From assembly GCA_022925895.1 (NCBI GenBank), contig JAKSYS010000132.1, positions 1-64,000 of the forward strand: DNA of 64,000 bases, written 5' to 3'. The notes beneath the pieces are model-generated. The model saw only the letters and a program-made list of their open reading frames with translations. It searched no databases and was not told where the DNA came from. Below are positions 29,083-40,045 of this stretch, one piece after another. The stretch is from Fragilaria crotonensis. Lineage: Eukaryota > Bacillariophyta > Fragilariophyceae > Fragilariales > Fragilariaceae. The translations under genes and the position numbers were made by a program. The stretch's first letter is position 1, and the number at the start of each line of letters is the position of its first letter.

Positions 29083-29445
29083 ATATTTGATGCCTCTTTT
29101 TTGATACAGCGCAGCCGTATTCTCGATGTGGACGTGTTATGAAGTCAGCAAGATCCCCTTTCAATCCGGATTGTGGGGCACAATCGAAAACCAATAAATC
29201 GTTGGAAAGATAGCATAATGGTCCACACAAGGCACTTGGCTTCCGCTTCCTACTCTCGATTGGGAAGGTACTTGGGCAGCGAAATCGCCATGAAAGATGA
29301 TATCGTCGAATTGCCAACCCGTCTAACTGCGAAGCCAAGTTTAGTAAGCAAGCGGGTTCTAAATAGCTGTTGCGAAGTCACTGTCCGGGATGCGTTTGCT
29401 GATTTTGTGAATGGAATCAGTTCTGAGTTAGGGAGGCACAAAGCT
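29083..29445. other. Intergenic gap between convergent genes
   Basis: About 360 bp holding two 3' ends. A plus-strand frame (29173-29502) runs through it into the next gene and has no domain; I do not call it. Confidence 0.5.
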
Positions 29446-30855
29446 CTACGTGCGTGTCTTCACTACTCGAAAGAATTGCACCGGAGACATGAACTCACTT
29501 AGCATCGTCTCAGTGTGATTCTGGTCCTCACGCTTGTGCTTCTTCCAGGATTCCTTTATCACCCGTATGCGCTTCGGCTCATGACTAATTTGAGATGTTT
29601 GCATTTGAAGCACTCCGGGGGATGGGTTGGATACCGAGATACGCGGGTCCACAATAACGACGACTTGAGATGCGTTGCCTTGGAACGCATACACATGATC
29701 ACGAAGCATTGTGGAGTGTACATGCATTCGAATTTCGATTTGGTACGTGTCAGGAGAACGACCTTCCAACGTGATATCCACCACACCATCGTGGTGCCAT
29801 ACGGTGCGCTGCCATGATCCCAAAGTCTTGACGAGAGGCACCTTGAATTTGTCTCGGCACGTTGACTTGCCTGCTGCGACTGTATAGTTCTGTCCTGATG
29901 GATTTTTCTCGATAATGGTCTCCACAAAGGGGTAGTCTACCTGTCGGTTATGGGGGTCCAAACACATTTTTGTGATTCCCGTGCCTAGTTGCTCATTCAC
30001 ATAAACACGAGTGTTTTCATGGCACGGCTTGACAATCTCGATCGAAGTCTGTGCCTTGATTAGCTCTCCACATAGGTAAAGGTCTTGTTCCCAAGGATTG
30101 AACGCTCGGATGATGTCATTGACAGTATCGCAATCAGAAACTCTGCACAGAGCATATCTATTAGCTGGATCTTGCTCTTCAACAAGAGCTATCATTTTTG
30201 CAACGTCTTGCGCGCTGTACATGGGCGTTAGCAGTTGCGTAAAGACCTTCTCCTTGCGATGGTCCAATCTTTTGGTCAGGATTTCCGACATCAAAGCTTT
30301 CGACTCGTGCATCTCCGGTGCTTTCGGTTCCAATGATTGAGCCTGACCGCCGATGTCAGTAACTTTAGGTGCCTCCACCAGAATACCGGTAGCTCCTTCA
30401 CTTTGAGCAGGATGTTGCTGGCGCGATGGAGGTTGGTGCTCAGGTATGGGTGGGTTCGCCGCAAAGAGTGCCTTGATGACTTTCGCCTTTCGATGCCCCC
30501 CACCTTTCTTCGCTCTTGTCACTTCCGCATTATTTCCTTGTTGATTCACATCACTCGGAGGTGCGATTGTGACAGGTACCAACATCTGTGCCATCTGTTG
30601 CGCCCTTTCTTGCATAGCCCGCGACACAACGAGCGGTTTCGGATGCTCTCGTTTGAATCCATGTAGTGGAAACACCCGTTGGTGAGGGTTAACGTTTTGC
30701 CCCTGTTGTTGACTGCTATACGCAGACATGGCCACAAGTTGGACGATGAACACACATGCGGCGGCACCCAGGGTAAGGAAGGCTCCCAGTCTGCATTTAG
30801 GCTTCGACCCACCCCTTTGGAAAAGCTTCAATCGATTATTGCCAATTGCTACCAT
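29446..30855 (-). CDS. Type II membrane protein with fucosyltransferase-associated modules A and B, no GT10 domain
   Basis: The frame is open further upstream, but the ATG at 30855 gives a normal type II start: a basic N-terminus then one anchor (about 24-46). It is 469 aa long. A Gln/Pro/Ala-rich stem follows. Module A (about 235-285) reads DCDTVNDIIRAFNPW, LYLCGELIK and KPCHENTRVY. Module B (about 296-465) begins MCLDPHNRQVDYPFVE and contains WQRTVWHHDGVVDITLEG. Both align in order with the GT10-like protein encoded 1.4 kb away, but here A runs directly into B with the roughly 300-residue catalytic domain absent. It is probably a lumenal Golgi or surface protein. A glycan-binding role is a guess; no catalytic motif is visible. 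Confidence 0.8.
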   Translation of the reverse strand: MVAIGNNRLKLFQRGGSKPKCRLGAFLTLGAAACVFIVQLVAMSAYSSQQQGQNVNPHQRVFPLHGFKREHPKPLVVSRAMQERAQQMAQMLVPVTIAPPSDVNQQGNNAEVTRAKKGGGHRKAKVIKALFAANPPIPEHQPPSRQQHPAQSEGATGILVEAPKVTDIGGQAQSLEPKAPEMHESKALMSEILTKRLDHRKEKVFTQLLTPMYSAQDVAKMIALVEEQDPANRYALCRVSDCDTVNDIIRAFNPWEQDLYLCGELIKAQTSIEIVKPCHENTRVYVNEQLGTGITKMCLDPHNRQVDYPFVETIIEKNPSGQNYTVAAGKSTCRDKFKVPLVKTLGSWQRTVWHHDGVVDITLEGRSPDTYQIEIRMHVHSTMLRDHVYAFQGNASQVVVIVDPRISVSNPSPGVLQMQTSQISHEPKRIRVIKESWKKHKREDQNHTETMLSEFMSPVQFFRVVKTRT

Positions 30856-31461
30856 GATGATTCTCGATGATTGCCAAGGATGGTTACAACCTGAATGCAA
30901 TCCCGAAAATGTACTTCGCCTCTGGACTTTGGAGTTTGTTTGCGTTGGTGGCAAAATATGTATCCGAAACACCGACATCCGTGTATGCATAGTGGAGTGG
31001 ACAACAAAGAAAACACAATTTTTAGTCACGCATGCATCTCTGTGCGACACTTCAAAAACGAAAACATTTATGCTTCGAAGCTTCGAAGTACGACATTCAA
31101 GCGTCATCATGACCGCGGAAGGATTCCACGTTCCATTGGCGAAAGGTACTGGAGTACTGTATGCTGCGAGGTTCGAGAAGTTCCCGTAACAGTGTATTCT
31201 GGTCTGCTGTTGCGGGAGCTGGGACAATTGAAGGATAGCAATGATCAACTCTAAGTATCAAGGTGCCAGTTGAAACCTTGAAAATAACCACCTAAGTTGG
31301 GTTCGTTGATGGCTTGAACATGCAGACAATATGCCACTGAAGGAGAGCCTTTAGTGTATCTATTGTACGGACCATGGCAGTTGGTACGACAGTTCTTGTT
31401 TTCCAAGTTTGTATGATGGGTATGAATACCTTGAGCAGGATGTCTCAACATATTAATACTC
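30856..31461. other. Intergenic gap between same-strand genes
   Basis: About 600 bp. Minus-strand frames here (31251-31547 and the upstream extension of the previous gene) lack recognisable features. It probably includes the promoter of the downstream gene and the 3' end of the upstream one. Confidence 0.45.
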
Positions 31462-32172
31462 TTACGACGTCTGTATCTGCACGAGCGCGCTGTTCGTCCC
31501 TGCTTGTTGCGACTCTTCTCGCTCATCAGGAACATAGTTTTGATCACTGGGATGCACTTGATTTATTATTTGCCCGTTACTGGTATCCAGCGGCGTCATA
31601 ACCTTATGGAAGTCTTCAATGAGGGGAATGACCGATCCTTCCTGAACTCGGAGAGTCTTGGAAGGGTAGTCGCTTTGACTCAGTACTTTATTAGCGATCG
31701 ATCCCGATCCCATTTGCTCTATTGTATCTTTTGATGTCGACTTTGTGATGCCAGGCTGCGACGTAGTGCTGTCTACGTGCTGTTCGTTAAGTTTTGTGGC
31801 ACCCACTTGGGGCTTCGGTTCACTTCTTAATTTGTGAAAAAGAGTCTTCAGCGTTTTTTCTTGCAAAGCTTGGGCATTCGAGACACCCTTAGTCGCGTGC
31901 CGGACTAATGCTTCAGTTGGACGCTGTACCACTTTTGTTGGGGAGTTGTGGTGGTCGATTGGGCGATGACAGAACAATCTCGACATTGCCATGAGCGCCA
32001 CGGTGCAAACCAATACAACCAAAACAACTTCTCGGAGAACTTGAAATCTGGATTTCCCTTCTCGAAATGGATTTGAGGGAGGTGTTAGGTAAGTTCGATA
32101 CCTCACGACGTGCGAAAAGGATCTGTGTCTGTTTGAACTGATGCTGGCAAGGAGATTGTCTTTGGCGAGCAT
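31462..32172 (-). CDS. Short type II membrane protein, third member of the cluster, unrecognised
   Basis: A 236-aa frame from ATG 32172. It has a long basic N-terminus (about 45 residues) and one strong anchor (VLREVVLVVLVCTVALMAMS). The stem is polar, including ALQEKTLKTLFHKLRSEPKP, and resembles in composition the stems of the two neighbouring membrane proteins. There is no globular domain: it ends where modules A and B would be expected. It could be a stem-only paralogue, a gene whose distal part was lost, or one whose next exon I cannot see. No intron with a clear continuation was found. Confidence 0.55.
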   Translation of the reverse strand: MLAKDNLLASISSNRHRSFSHVVRYRTYLTPPSNPFREGKSRFQVLREVVLVVLVCTVALMAMSRLFCHRPIDHHNSPTKVVQRPTEALVRHATKGVSNAQALQEKTLKTLFHKLRSEPKPQVGATKLNEQHVDSTTSQPGITKSTSKDTIEQMGSGSIANKVLSQSDYPSKTLRVQEGSVIPLIEDFHKVMTPLDTSNGQIINQVHPSDQNYVPDEREESQQAGTNSALVQIQTS

Positions 32173-33947
32173 GCTTTAGCTCTATGACAAAAACAAAAGT
32201 AGTAAAATAAAGGATGGAAAGACTGCACAGATACGTAAGTATGTGAGATATCAGTGATGATTGAATAGCAAGGGGGTGGTTGTCATTTGTGTCGACAAGC
32301 ACAATATGGGGAGATATTGGAGTACATACAGTACAAAAAGCACTCTGACTTAATCAGTCGGGTTCAAAGCGAAACCATGTACTAGCTAGTACTTGTACTA
32401 CGAGTATGTCATACAGTTTTAGTCACTGTACACAACAGTAGACTGTAGATACTAATAATACACAATACACAAACTACATTACCTGGTACAGAGTACCGAG
32501 TACCAAGTACAAGGTACTGGTAGTACCTTACTCAGTGTAGAGGTGTTCCCATCAGCCAGCAAGAAGAATCTAAAGGTGATTGACATGTCCACAATGCTGG
32601 AAGATACATTTTAAGCACCTGCAGCAAGTGCATACTAGGCCAGGCTGGCATGAAGCTGTCACCACCCAACAGGGATGGTGGATCCAATATCAGCTCTGAA
32701 GTTGGGCAGGACAGCTGGGCCACTATCTGGGCAAGGATGGAGCCAGCATAGCCACCACCATGACCACTGGCCCTTGTATCCAATGGTGGTGCGATGAGCA
32801 ATCATGCTGTTGCCATCCAGCAAGGCATTCATAAGCACAAGCTGGTGCCCCATTGAAAAATATCCAAGGAGTGCTCCAGCAGCATTTGGATTGCCAGGCC
32901 ACCAAAGGGTCCTCAATTGTCCATGGTAGGAGTTTGCAGCTAGTATCTCCTACACCAATCCGCTCCAACTACTTTGTCAGAATCGGTATGTATCACAGAA
33001 CCACTTCATTCCATGACCTGGCAGTGGGACCTTAACAATTTTGATTACGAATGTGCTTTAACTGCGCCTCTCTACAGGCAACATCCTTACTCATCGAGAC
33101 CCTGCAACCGGAGATCAATGCTGCACTGATTGGTGCATATACAGGAGCCTCTTTTCTGTAACTCTATGTCCATTGCTGCCATGAGGGCTCTATTGATGCT
33201 GGTCATCAATCTGTCTGGGCTTAGACAGAGGAGTGCACTGTGCGAGTGGTGGGTCCGACGTACTACTTCGGATGGGGGTCATAGACCCTTGCCAAGATTG
33301 GCATGGGAAGCCATCTCAACTTTTGCCTCGCCGCGATGTATTGCGCATGGAAATAAGTGGACAAACCCCCAGTGCAGGTAAAGCTCGTGCTATTAGTGGT
33401 CATTGTATGAGTTTGAACCACATCCCACACAATGGCTGCTGCTGAATGCAACTAGGTAGTAATCTGAAATATATTTCCCCTTATGCACAAGCAAACATTT
33501 AGTCACCACACAGGGCACCGAGCTATTTCGCCTGTGTGTGGATCAGCTGCGTGCCCTCAACACAGTCAGAATGCAGGATGATGACAAACTTTTGTGCCCA
33601 TTTATGTCACCCTTACCTTCAACAAACAATAGAACAGCAACTACAATAAAACAAACCACCATGGGTATTGTGGACACGCCATTTGTGCCCCGTGCATTGT
33701 GCTGCCATACACTAGCAGCCAGGCTCTCGGCATTGGCGCTGCCAGTAACTCCACTCAGTCACTCTCAACAATGCAGTGAGTCACACGGCAACCACACCCT
33801 TTCTCTATAATCGCTACTTCCTTGGAGCTTTGTGGACGCTGCCCCTGCTGAAGCGATTCTATGTGTAACTGCTACTTTGATGGCGGCTATGCCTAGTCTT
33901 GTGACGGACGCAGGGCACCAAGGTTGCTCCAATTTGACGATCCCGTA
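32173..33947. other. Intergenic region, nothing intact recognised
   Basis: About 1.8 kb. 32330-32530 is GTAC-rich and includes the heptad-phased run listed separately. 32540-33830 contains overlapping short frames on both strands with protein-like composition but no consistent reading; it may be an old transposon remnant. I do not call a gene. Confidence 0.45.
32487..32517. repeat. Diverged array with TAC every 7 bp
   Basis: TAC occurs at 32487, 32494, 32501, 32508 and 32515, exactly 7 bp apart, while the four bases between vary (AGAG, CGAG, CAAG, AAGG). This looks like a decayed heptanucleotide repeat. Confidence 0.8.
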
Positions 33948-35358
33948 TTAGCTTCTGTACAAATCCCGACGTTGAAGCGAAATGTGTTCATCTCTCTCTT
34001 CTGCATGAATACTTCGAAGCTCTCCAAAGGTCGACACTAGACCGGAGAGGAGAGGAACGAGTGACAACAATATTAAAGCAGAGACAACCACGGCAGCCGT
34101 TGCATCCGCTTCTTCCGATGTGACGCCATCCGCAACTTCGGCAACTGTTGCCGCTATAATCACTGCCAAGCTACGTAATGTATCGGCAAAGACATGCTGC
34201 GAAGGTTAACGCGTGAGCACATAGAAATTCGATGCAGAAACCTATTCCGTTTCCCCCCGCACTTACGGTGTAGGCCGAACACATGTTGAGGTTGGCTTCC
34301 TCCTGTAACTTTTCTTCTTCGTCGCTTTCGTCCTGCCTTTGACTATTTCGTCCGCCAACGTGCTCGTCGGCATTATTTCCATTGGATGAAGGGACAGTCT
34401 TGTCCGACGACCAATCCTCTGCCGGCTCGTCCTGATATTCTTCCTGCTGCTTTGTTCTGGCAAGTGTCGCTTTGATGGCTTCAAAGCGATCTTCAAAGGT
34501 CATATCCTCAATGTCAGCATGCAATTCCAGCTCATCTTCGTAATCCGCGGAATCACTACGAACGCCAAGTTGGGCATAGTGCTTCGGCGTACGAAACTGC
34601 GGTGACCCTACGCTATTCGGAGTGCTCCCAGGCACCAAATGTTTCGACGTTGTGGCGTATCCGAATAGTCGCTTGGCACGTGCGAAGCAAAACACATTGA
34701 CTAGGTCGAGCAAGAGGTTGAGACATGAGAAGATAAGCATAAGAGACAAGTTTGGATCCCCTTGCTCACTTCGCTCACGATGTGTATCCAGGAGTATCAT
34801 CCGGAGCGAGCTATGCAAGACGAATGCCGTAACACAAAGCAAGGTAGCGACGGATATGACGGGAGGAATTAGTTCCATGCGGAGAATCAACTTTCGTTTT
34901 GAACGTTGCTTCAGCTTGGCTCGTCTTACAGCGTCATCGCCAGCAAGGTGTTGAGGTTCCTGGTAGTATTCTTCGAATCTTGATTTGCGTCGTTCCGCAA
35001 CCAGGTTGAAGAGGTATGTTATCGCATCAACAAACATGGCCCCTGAATCTCCCATCATGGCCTCTGAGCCTGCGATGAATGCAGCTCCTGTTTGAAACAT
35101 TGTGAATGTTGCGAAGGTTACAAATGCTATCAGCAGCAGTCTTTCATTGGAAGGTCTTTCATCTTCAAAGTCTGCATCCTCCAATGCACCAGTTTGACGT
35201 AAAGTTAGTACCACGGGAACCATTTCCAGCCCATCGTCATCATCGAAGGACCCTTGGCTGATTTCCTGCGAGGTGAAAACAGTCTGGTCGGGTATTTCCT
35301 TGGCAGTCTCCGCGTACATTGCGGGATTGTTAGCCTCACGACTTCCGTTGGACACCAT
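33948..35358 (-). CDS. Cation diffusion facilitator (CDF/ZnT-like) transporter, one intron
   Basis: Exons 35358-34267 and 34196-33948 give 446 aa; the frame extends upstream only on a TTG, so ATG 35358 is used. An acidic N-terminus is followed by membrane spans near residue 73 onward. The segment GDSGAMFVDAITYLFNLVAE (about 103-122) corresponds to CDF TM2, and two more spans follow (ELIPPVISVATLLCVTAFVL, LMLIFSCLNLLLDLVNVFCF). A long charged loop precedes the splice junction. After splicing, AYT joins HVFADTLRSLAVIIAATVAE, the CDF TM5 motif with the HxxxD metal site, and a last span follows. CDF proteins export Zn2+ or similar ions against H+. The TM2 site lacks the usual D/HxxxD spacing, so metal choice or activity is uncertain. 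Confidence 0.85.
34197..34266 (-). other. Intron of the CDF gene (70 bp)
   Basis: On the minus strand the donor is GTAAGTGCGG and the acceptor CCTTCGCAG, phase 0. Splicing joins the frame to the conserved TM5 motif; reading through instead adds about 30 unrelated residues and then a stop. Confidence 0.93.
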
Positions 35359-35518
35359 GCTATTTTTCGATACGGATGTGATCAAACAAGTTGGACTACT
35401 TTTTGGGAAATCACAACACTACAACGGAGTGGTGTTAAACATATCCGTTGATGTGGATGTGGAAGGTGATGAGTTCTACCAGGGGTACGACAACGAAGAT
35501 GCGATGTTGGACGTGTCA

Positions 35519-35546
35519 TGAGCCGTGAGCCATGAGCCATGAGCCA
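35519..35546. repeat. Tandem array, 7-bp unit TGAGCCA
   Basis: Four copies of TGAGCCR (first unit TGAGCCG, then TGAGCCA three times), about 160 bp upstream of the CDF start codon. Confidence 0.92.
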
Positions 35547-35686
35547 TGCAGCAGTCGTAAGTTTTCATATCCGTGCGTATGGTCTACAAGACTGTGTACT
35601 AAAACGGTTTGAGTAGCGTGCACTACTGATACTTGTACTCCAACCCAGTACGCATACGCCTCAAATACAATGGTATGCATACGTAC

Positions 35687-38600
35687 CAGTTAAAAATGGC
35701 TTTGAGTCATTTAAAAAAAAATTGAGCCACAAAATGGTGTAATTTTCACGACGTCTACAAAAAAGGTACTCAATATCATTTTAACTACTTCTTCACATAC
35801 GGCAATGATGTTCCTTGCGATGTGGAGCGACGTTCCTTTGCTGTGCAAAACAGGCATTTTGGAAGCCGGGGTTTCGCTAAACGCACTAGACGATGGCACC
35901 TCCGAGATTTTGCACATCTCAAATTTTCCACCATTGAGCCGGGCCACCAATTTAATGTAGACATACCACGCAGTATTTTTTTTAATGCTTGCGAGAAATA
36001 TAGATAACTGTAGTTTTCGCGCCATAACCATGACAAGATTCGATACAGTATGCAGTATTGCATTGGCATGGTACCTCGTGGTGATCCAATATCCCGATCA
36101 TGCCAACCAAGAAAAGGAGCCAACGACCATCAAAGTACAAAGCAAAGCCTCCAAGACATTTGCAAGATGCTTTGAAGCTCAATCTGAATCACATTGTCAG
36201 GGAGCTGGAAGCTGCAAAAGTAAACAATGATGGAAAGATACCGTACGGTGCTATTACTTCCATGGTTCGCAAAATGACACATTTGCTTCCATGGTTGACA
36301 AAGGATATGATCCAACATCAACTAAGAAAACGGAATGGAATGATGAATGATCTAGTAGATGGTGATGATGACTACAATAATGGTGGCAGTGGACAACATG
36401 GCACCAGTTTGCCTGGTTCCAGCATGAGCAATACCGATGGAGGCACACTGTCAACACTGACACATGACACCGCTGCCGACAATACCGAGGACAACATGAC
36501 GGAACCTCCTCAGGCACAAAACTATAAGCCGCTAGATCACCACATCACCACCACGCTACCACTAGGGCTTGTCCACCACCATGCAAGAGACAACGAGGAA
36601 GAAGAAGAAAATAGTGAGTTCATGCTTGTGGAAGGAGAAAAGACGACAGCAGGTGAAAAAAACAGCAATGACGCAGCTTCAACACCCACCTGTAGAGATT
36701 TGGTTGGGAGAGTGATGGTTGTCGAACGTTCCCACACCAATGAAGAGAGTACTAGTAACTCATTTGGACGCCCAAGAGGAACGACCATGATGTACTCGCG
36801 AGACTTGAAAGAGCAGGTGAGACTTGCGACAAAAGAGGCGGCAACGAAGTACAGAGATGTGAGAGAGAAGGCAAAGCTCGCAAACTCAAGAGCGAAGAGA
36901 GGGAGCCTCGCCGATATTGTTGCCGCTGCAAAGCACAAGTACGGAATCATCGATGCCAACATCTGCATTCATACAGTTCGCACGCGAGCCAGCAGTAAAA
37001 CAAGCTGAACCCTGACGTGTGCCAAGGAACTCCGTCTCCGATGCTCAGCATTGAGCCATATCTTGTCGCCCTCATCACACAACTTTCATGGATGCGTTTG
37101 CCAATAACTGTCGCAGCTGGTCTGCAGCTTGCAAATTCTCTCATTGTTGGGACCATATTCAAATCAAAACTCAGAGCATGGAAAGAGAAACATAATGTCC
37201 ATACTCGCCGCATGTTGAATATCGACAACTGTGCAAGCACCCTTCTTCTCGGATGGGGATACTGGAGAGGGTTCATGAATCGGCATGGTCATCTGATTAA
37301 GAGCAAGAAGGCCGTGAAATTCGAATCGAAACGAGCTGATTGGTGTACGCACCACAACTTCTCAATCATGTACAGAGAAGTTTACGAGGAAATGGTGAAA
37401 GGCGGGATCGCAACAAAGCAAACTGATGAAATCTTTTTGAACCGCGATGGTGAACCAACCAATGAGAACGCTGCCAGTGGTCTTCCAACATCATACATGA
37501 TGCAGCATCCTGATAAGCTAATCTTCGTTGACGAGGTCGGCTCTAACACATCCACCACTAAAGATGGAAACGTGGGGGTTGAGAAATACCTTTGTGAGGC
37601 AGGTGCACGACCACAAGTGAGAGCGGCAACAAGAGACTCATACTTTACCGTGTTGGGGTTCACAGCTGCAACGGGTGTTCCATTAATGTGTGCAATTATA
37701 TTCTCCGCAAAAGAATTGGATGAGAATTGGGTGCTTGGATTCGATGCAAGCGCGCCATGGATTGGAGAAGATACCGACAGGATAGGGAATAGTGGTGGAC
37801 TTGGGAAACCTTTTCCTATGGGACCGGTGTGCAACTCGAATGGCATCGAAGTTCCAACATTCTGCTGTGCCTCTGAGAGCGGAAGCATCACGGGCGACTT
37901 ACTTGTTAAGATGCTCGCGGCAATTGACAAGCTCGGTGTTTTTAATCGTTCTGATGGTGTACCTCCATTTCTTCTGCTCAATGGCCATGGAAGTCGATTC
38001 GATCTGACGTTCTTACAATACATAAACAGGGACAAGACAAAATGGAATGTGTGCATTGGAGTACCTTACGGTACCAGTTACTGGCAGGTTGGGGATTCCA
38101 CCGAACAGAATGGCTGTTTCAAGATGGTACTTACCAAGCACAAAAGGAATCTCTTGACACGGTAGGAACAATGTCGGTTAGAATTTGCGATCGAAAAGCG
38201 CGATGTGGTTTACCTTGTGCATCAAGCTTGGCTTGATTCCTTCGCTCGTGTTCAACCGAATAAAAAGGCAATTGCTGAAAGAGGCTGGAATCCGCTGACA
38301 TACAATTGTCTGCTGCATCCAGAAATACTTGCAGCAAAGTACAACGGTGTTGCATCAAACACCAGAACAAGTGAGCAACAATCACAAGAAAGTTCACAAG
38401 AGTCCCCGATTTCTGCAGATATCATTCTTCCGAACTCAACAAGCATCGCCAGCGAATTGAACTTGTCACAAGGCATGGCAGGTATGTTGATCGATGAAAT
38501 TGTGGAGATGAGGATGAGAGATGATGCTCGCAACGGTGTGAACCTTGAAGATACTCGTCGCAAGCAAATTCAGACGGCACTTGATGCCATTCAGAAGGGT

Positions 38601-39419
38601 AAGCGAATAACAGCCGGTAATCTTGTGGCCTCTGGATCGCACGCGTGAGTGGCCCTGATGTGCTGAAGAATATGACTGAAAGAGAAATGAGAAAAGAAGA
38701 AAAGGAGTGTGAGAAAGTGCATAAGAAGATCCGAGAGTTCAAGGCTTTGCAAAGGAAGGTTCTGGATATCCGAGCACTCAACAAAACACATGATCAAATG
38801 ACTGTCTCAGAGTTGCGAACCATGATTTCATGGTACAAGCGTCTCACTGATGCGTCCGCACCAACGACACGCCAAGCTTTACTTACCAGATTGCCAGAGA
38901 TATGTGATCGTGATGAGCCGAAAGAGCCCATCCCTTGCTTTGCTCGACCAGAAAGGCAAGAAGCGAGAGCAATGGAGATGTCAGAGTTGCTGTGAAAGCA
39001 CAAAATAGTATTACATACATGCACGCTGCGTAACGAATCTTAGTCAAATCTTGGAATATAACATACTACGAATGTGCGGCGTACAAATCAGCGTAGCAGT
39101 ACAAGGAAATTGGGTGAAGATGATGATGAAATTTTTGTTGAATGGGGTAAAAAAACTCAACGGACCGATATTGAAAAATACTCAGGTATAGATATAAACG
39201 AGTAAATTGCTTAGAGCCATTAAGCCAAGAACGACGCTTGTAAAAGCATCAACATCTTCATGAATTCTTTGTCCAGTATAGAAATGATTCAACCATGCGG
39301 TAGCATAAAGCATGATTGACATGTGTGGCACTTGACGTTAATTGCATTGCATCAGATTGTCAATGAGAACTTTTTAGTCCAACATGGTGTTTTTAATGAC
39401 TCAAAGCCATTTTTAACTG
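35687..39419 (+). mobile_element. DDE-type DNA transposon with 25-bp perfect TIRs
   Basis: The left end reads CAGTTAAAAATGGCTTTGAG and onward, and the right end is its exact inverted copy over 25 bp. TAC flanks both ends, consistent with a 3-bp target-site duplication, although TAC is common here. The element is 3733 bp and encodes a decayed transposase on the plus strand. Its superfamily is not clear from the ends. Confidence 0.85.
36100..38995 (+). pseudogene. Decayed DDE transposase of the TIR element
   Basis: ATG 36100 opens a 302-aa frame with a basic N-terminus (MPTKKRSQRPSKYKAKPPRH), a helical region and a long polar linker, ending at 37008. A -1 shift in an A-run near 36990 leads into the frame 37017-38165, which holds the catalytic region: LIFVDEVGSNTSTTKDGN, YFTVLGFTAATGVPLMC, FLLLNGHGSRFDLTF and VGDSTEQNGCFKM. 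This frame is cut by TAG at 38163-38165 but continues unchanged to 38648 (FARVQPNKKAIAERGW). A further -1 shift leads to a charged helical C-terminus (38645-38995). In relatives I remember, the GHGSR motif is preceded by Asp; here it is Asn, which would remove a catalytic residue. This copy is probably inactive. Confidence 0.78.
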
Positions 39420-39751
39420 TACTGTCCTCTCCTACTCTATGCAGAATCAGTTTTCGAAAATGTTACTGGTACGTGTACCGGCGCCCGGCGCTGCAAACTC
39501 CGAGGATGAGTTCACCGTAAAAATCGCAGTTCACGGGGGTACGACCGGTGGTACACTGTACACTGCAACACTGCTTCAAGTATTCCAGAATACTACAAGG
39601 TCTGAGGGATACAGAACCTCCAGTCGCAGTATTTCAAAATACGGCACAACTCTTGGTGTTTTCAGCATGTCGATATGATTGTTAAAATCTCCCACCACCT
39701 TGTCATTGAAACCATCAGGCATGCCCGCATGATCCTATAAAGTAATACTTG
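39420..39751. other. Spacer between two transposable elements
   Basis: About 330 bp of host DNA between the DDE element and the copia element. The short frames in it have no recognisable content. Confidence 0.5.
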
Positions 39752-39756
39752 GAGTA

Positions 39757-40045
39757 TGACAAAACCCTACTTGACTACTGGTATGGTTGAGCTGGTATCG
39801 CGTACTGTATGCTTGAATACTGTACTACTGTCTGTTTCCTGACACGATACTACATTCTACACACATGGTATGTTTTCTACACAGTTTCTACATGCTTCGA
39901 ATTATGGAAATCCTACGATTAAATTATAATTATTGTTGTTGAAAAATTGATAAGTACCATCGGTAGATTGTTCGGATTGATCACCCGTTTCAATCTATCA
40001 TACCACTGTTTGCCCCTGTTTTGCCCTTTCGTTTGCTCGCTGTTA
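39757..40045 (+). repeat. 5' LTR of the copia element
   Basis: 289 bp, identical to the 3' LTR. It should carry the promoter and the R/U5 boundary; I cannot fix the start site. Confidence 0.95.

Noticed and set aside
29173-29502. 109-aa plus-strand frame
   Set aside because: It overlaps the end of the module A/B gene on the other strand and has no domain.
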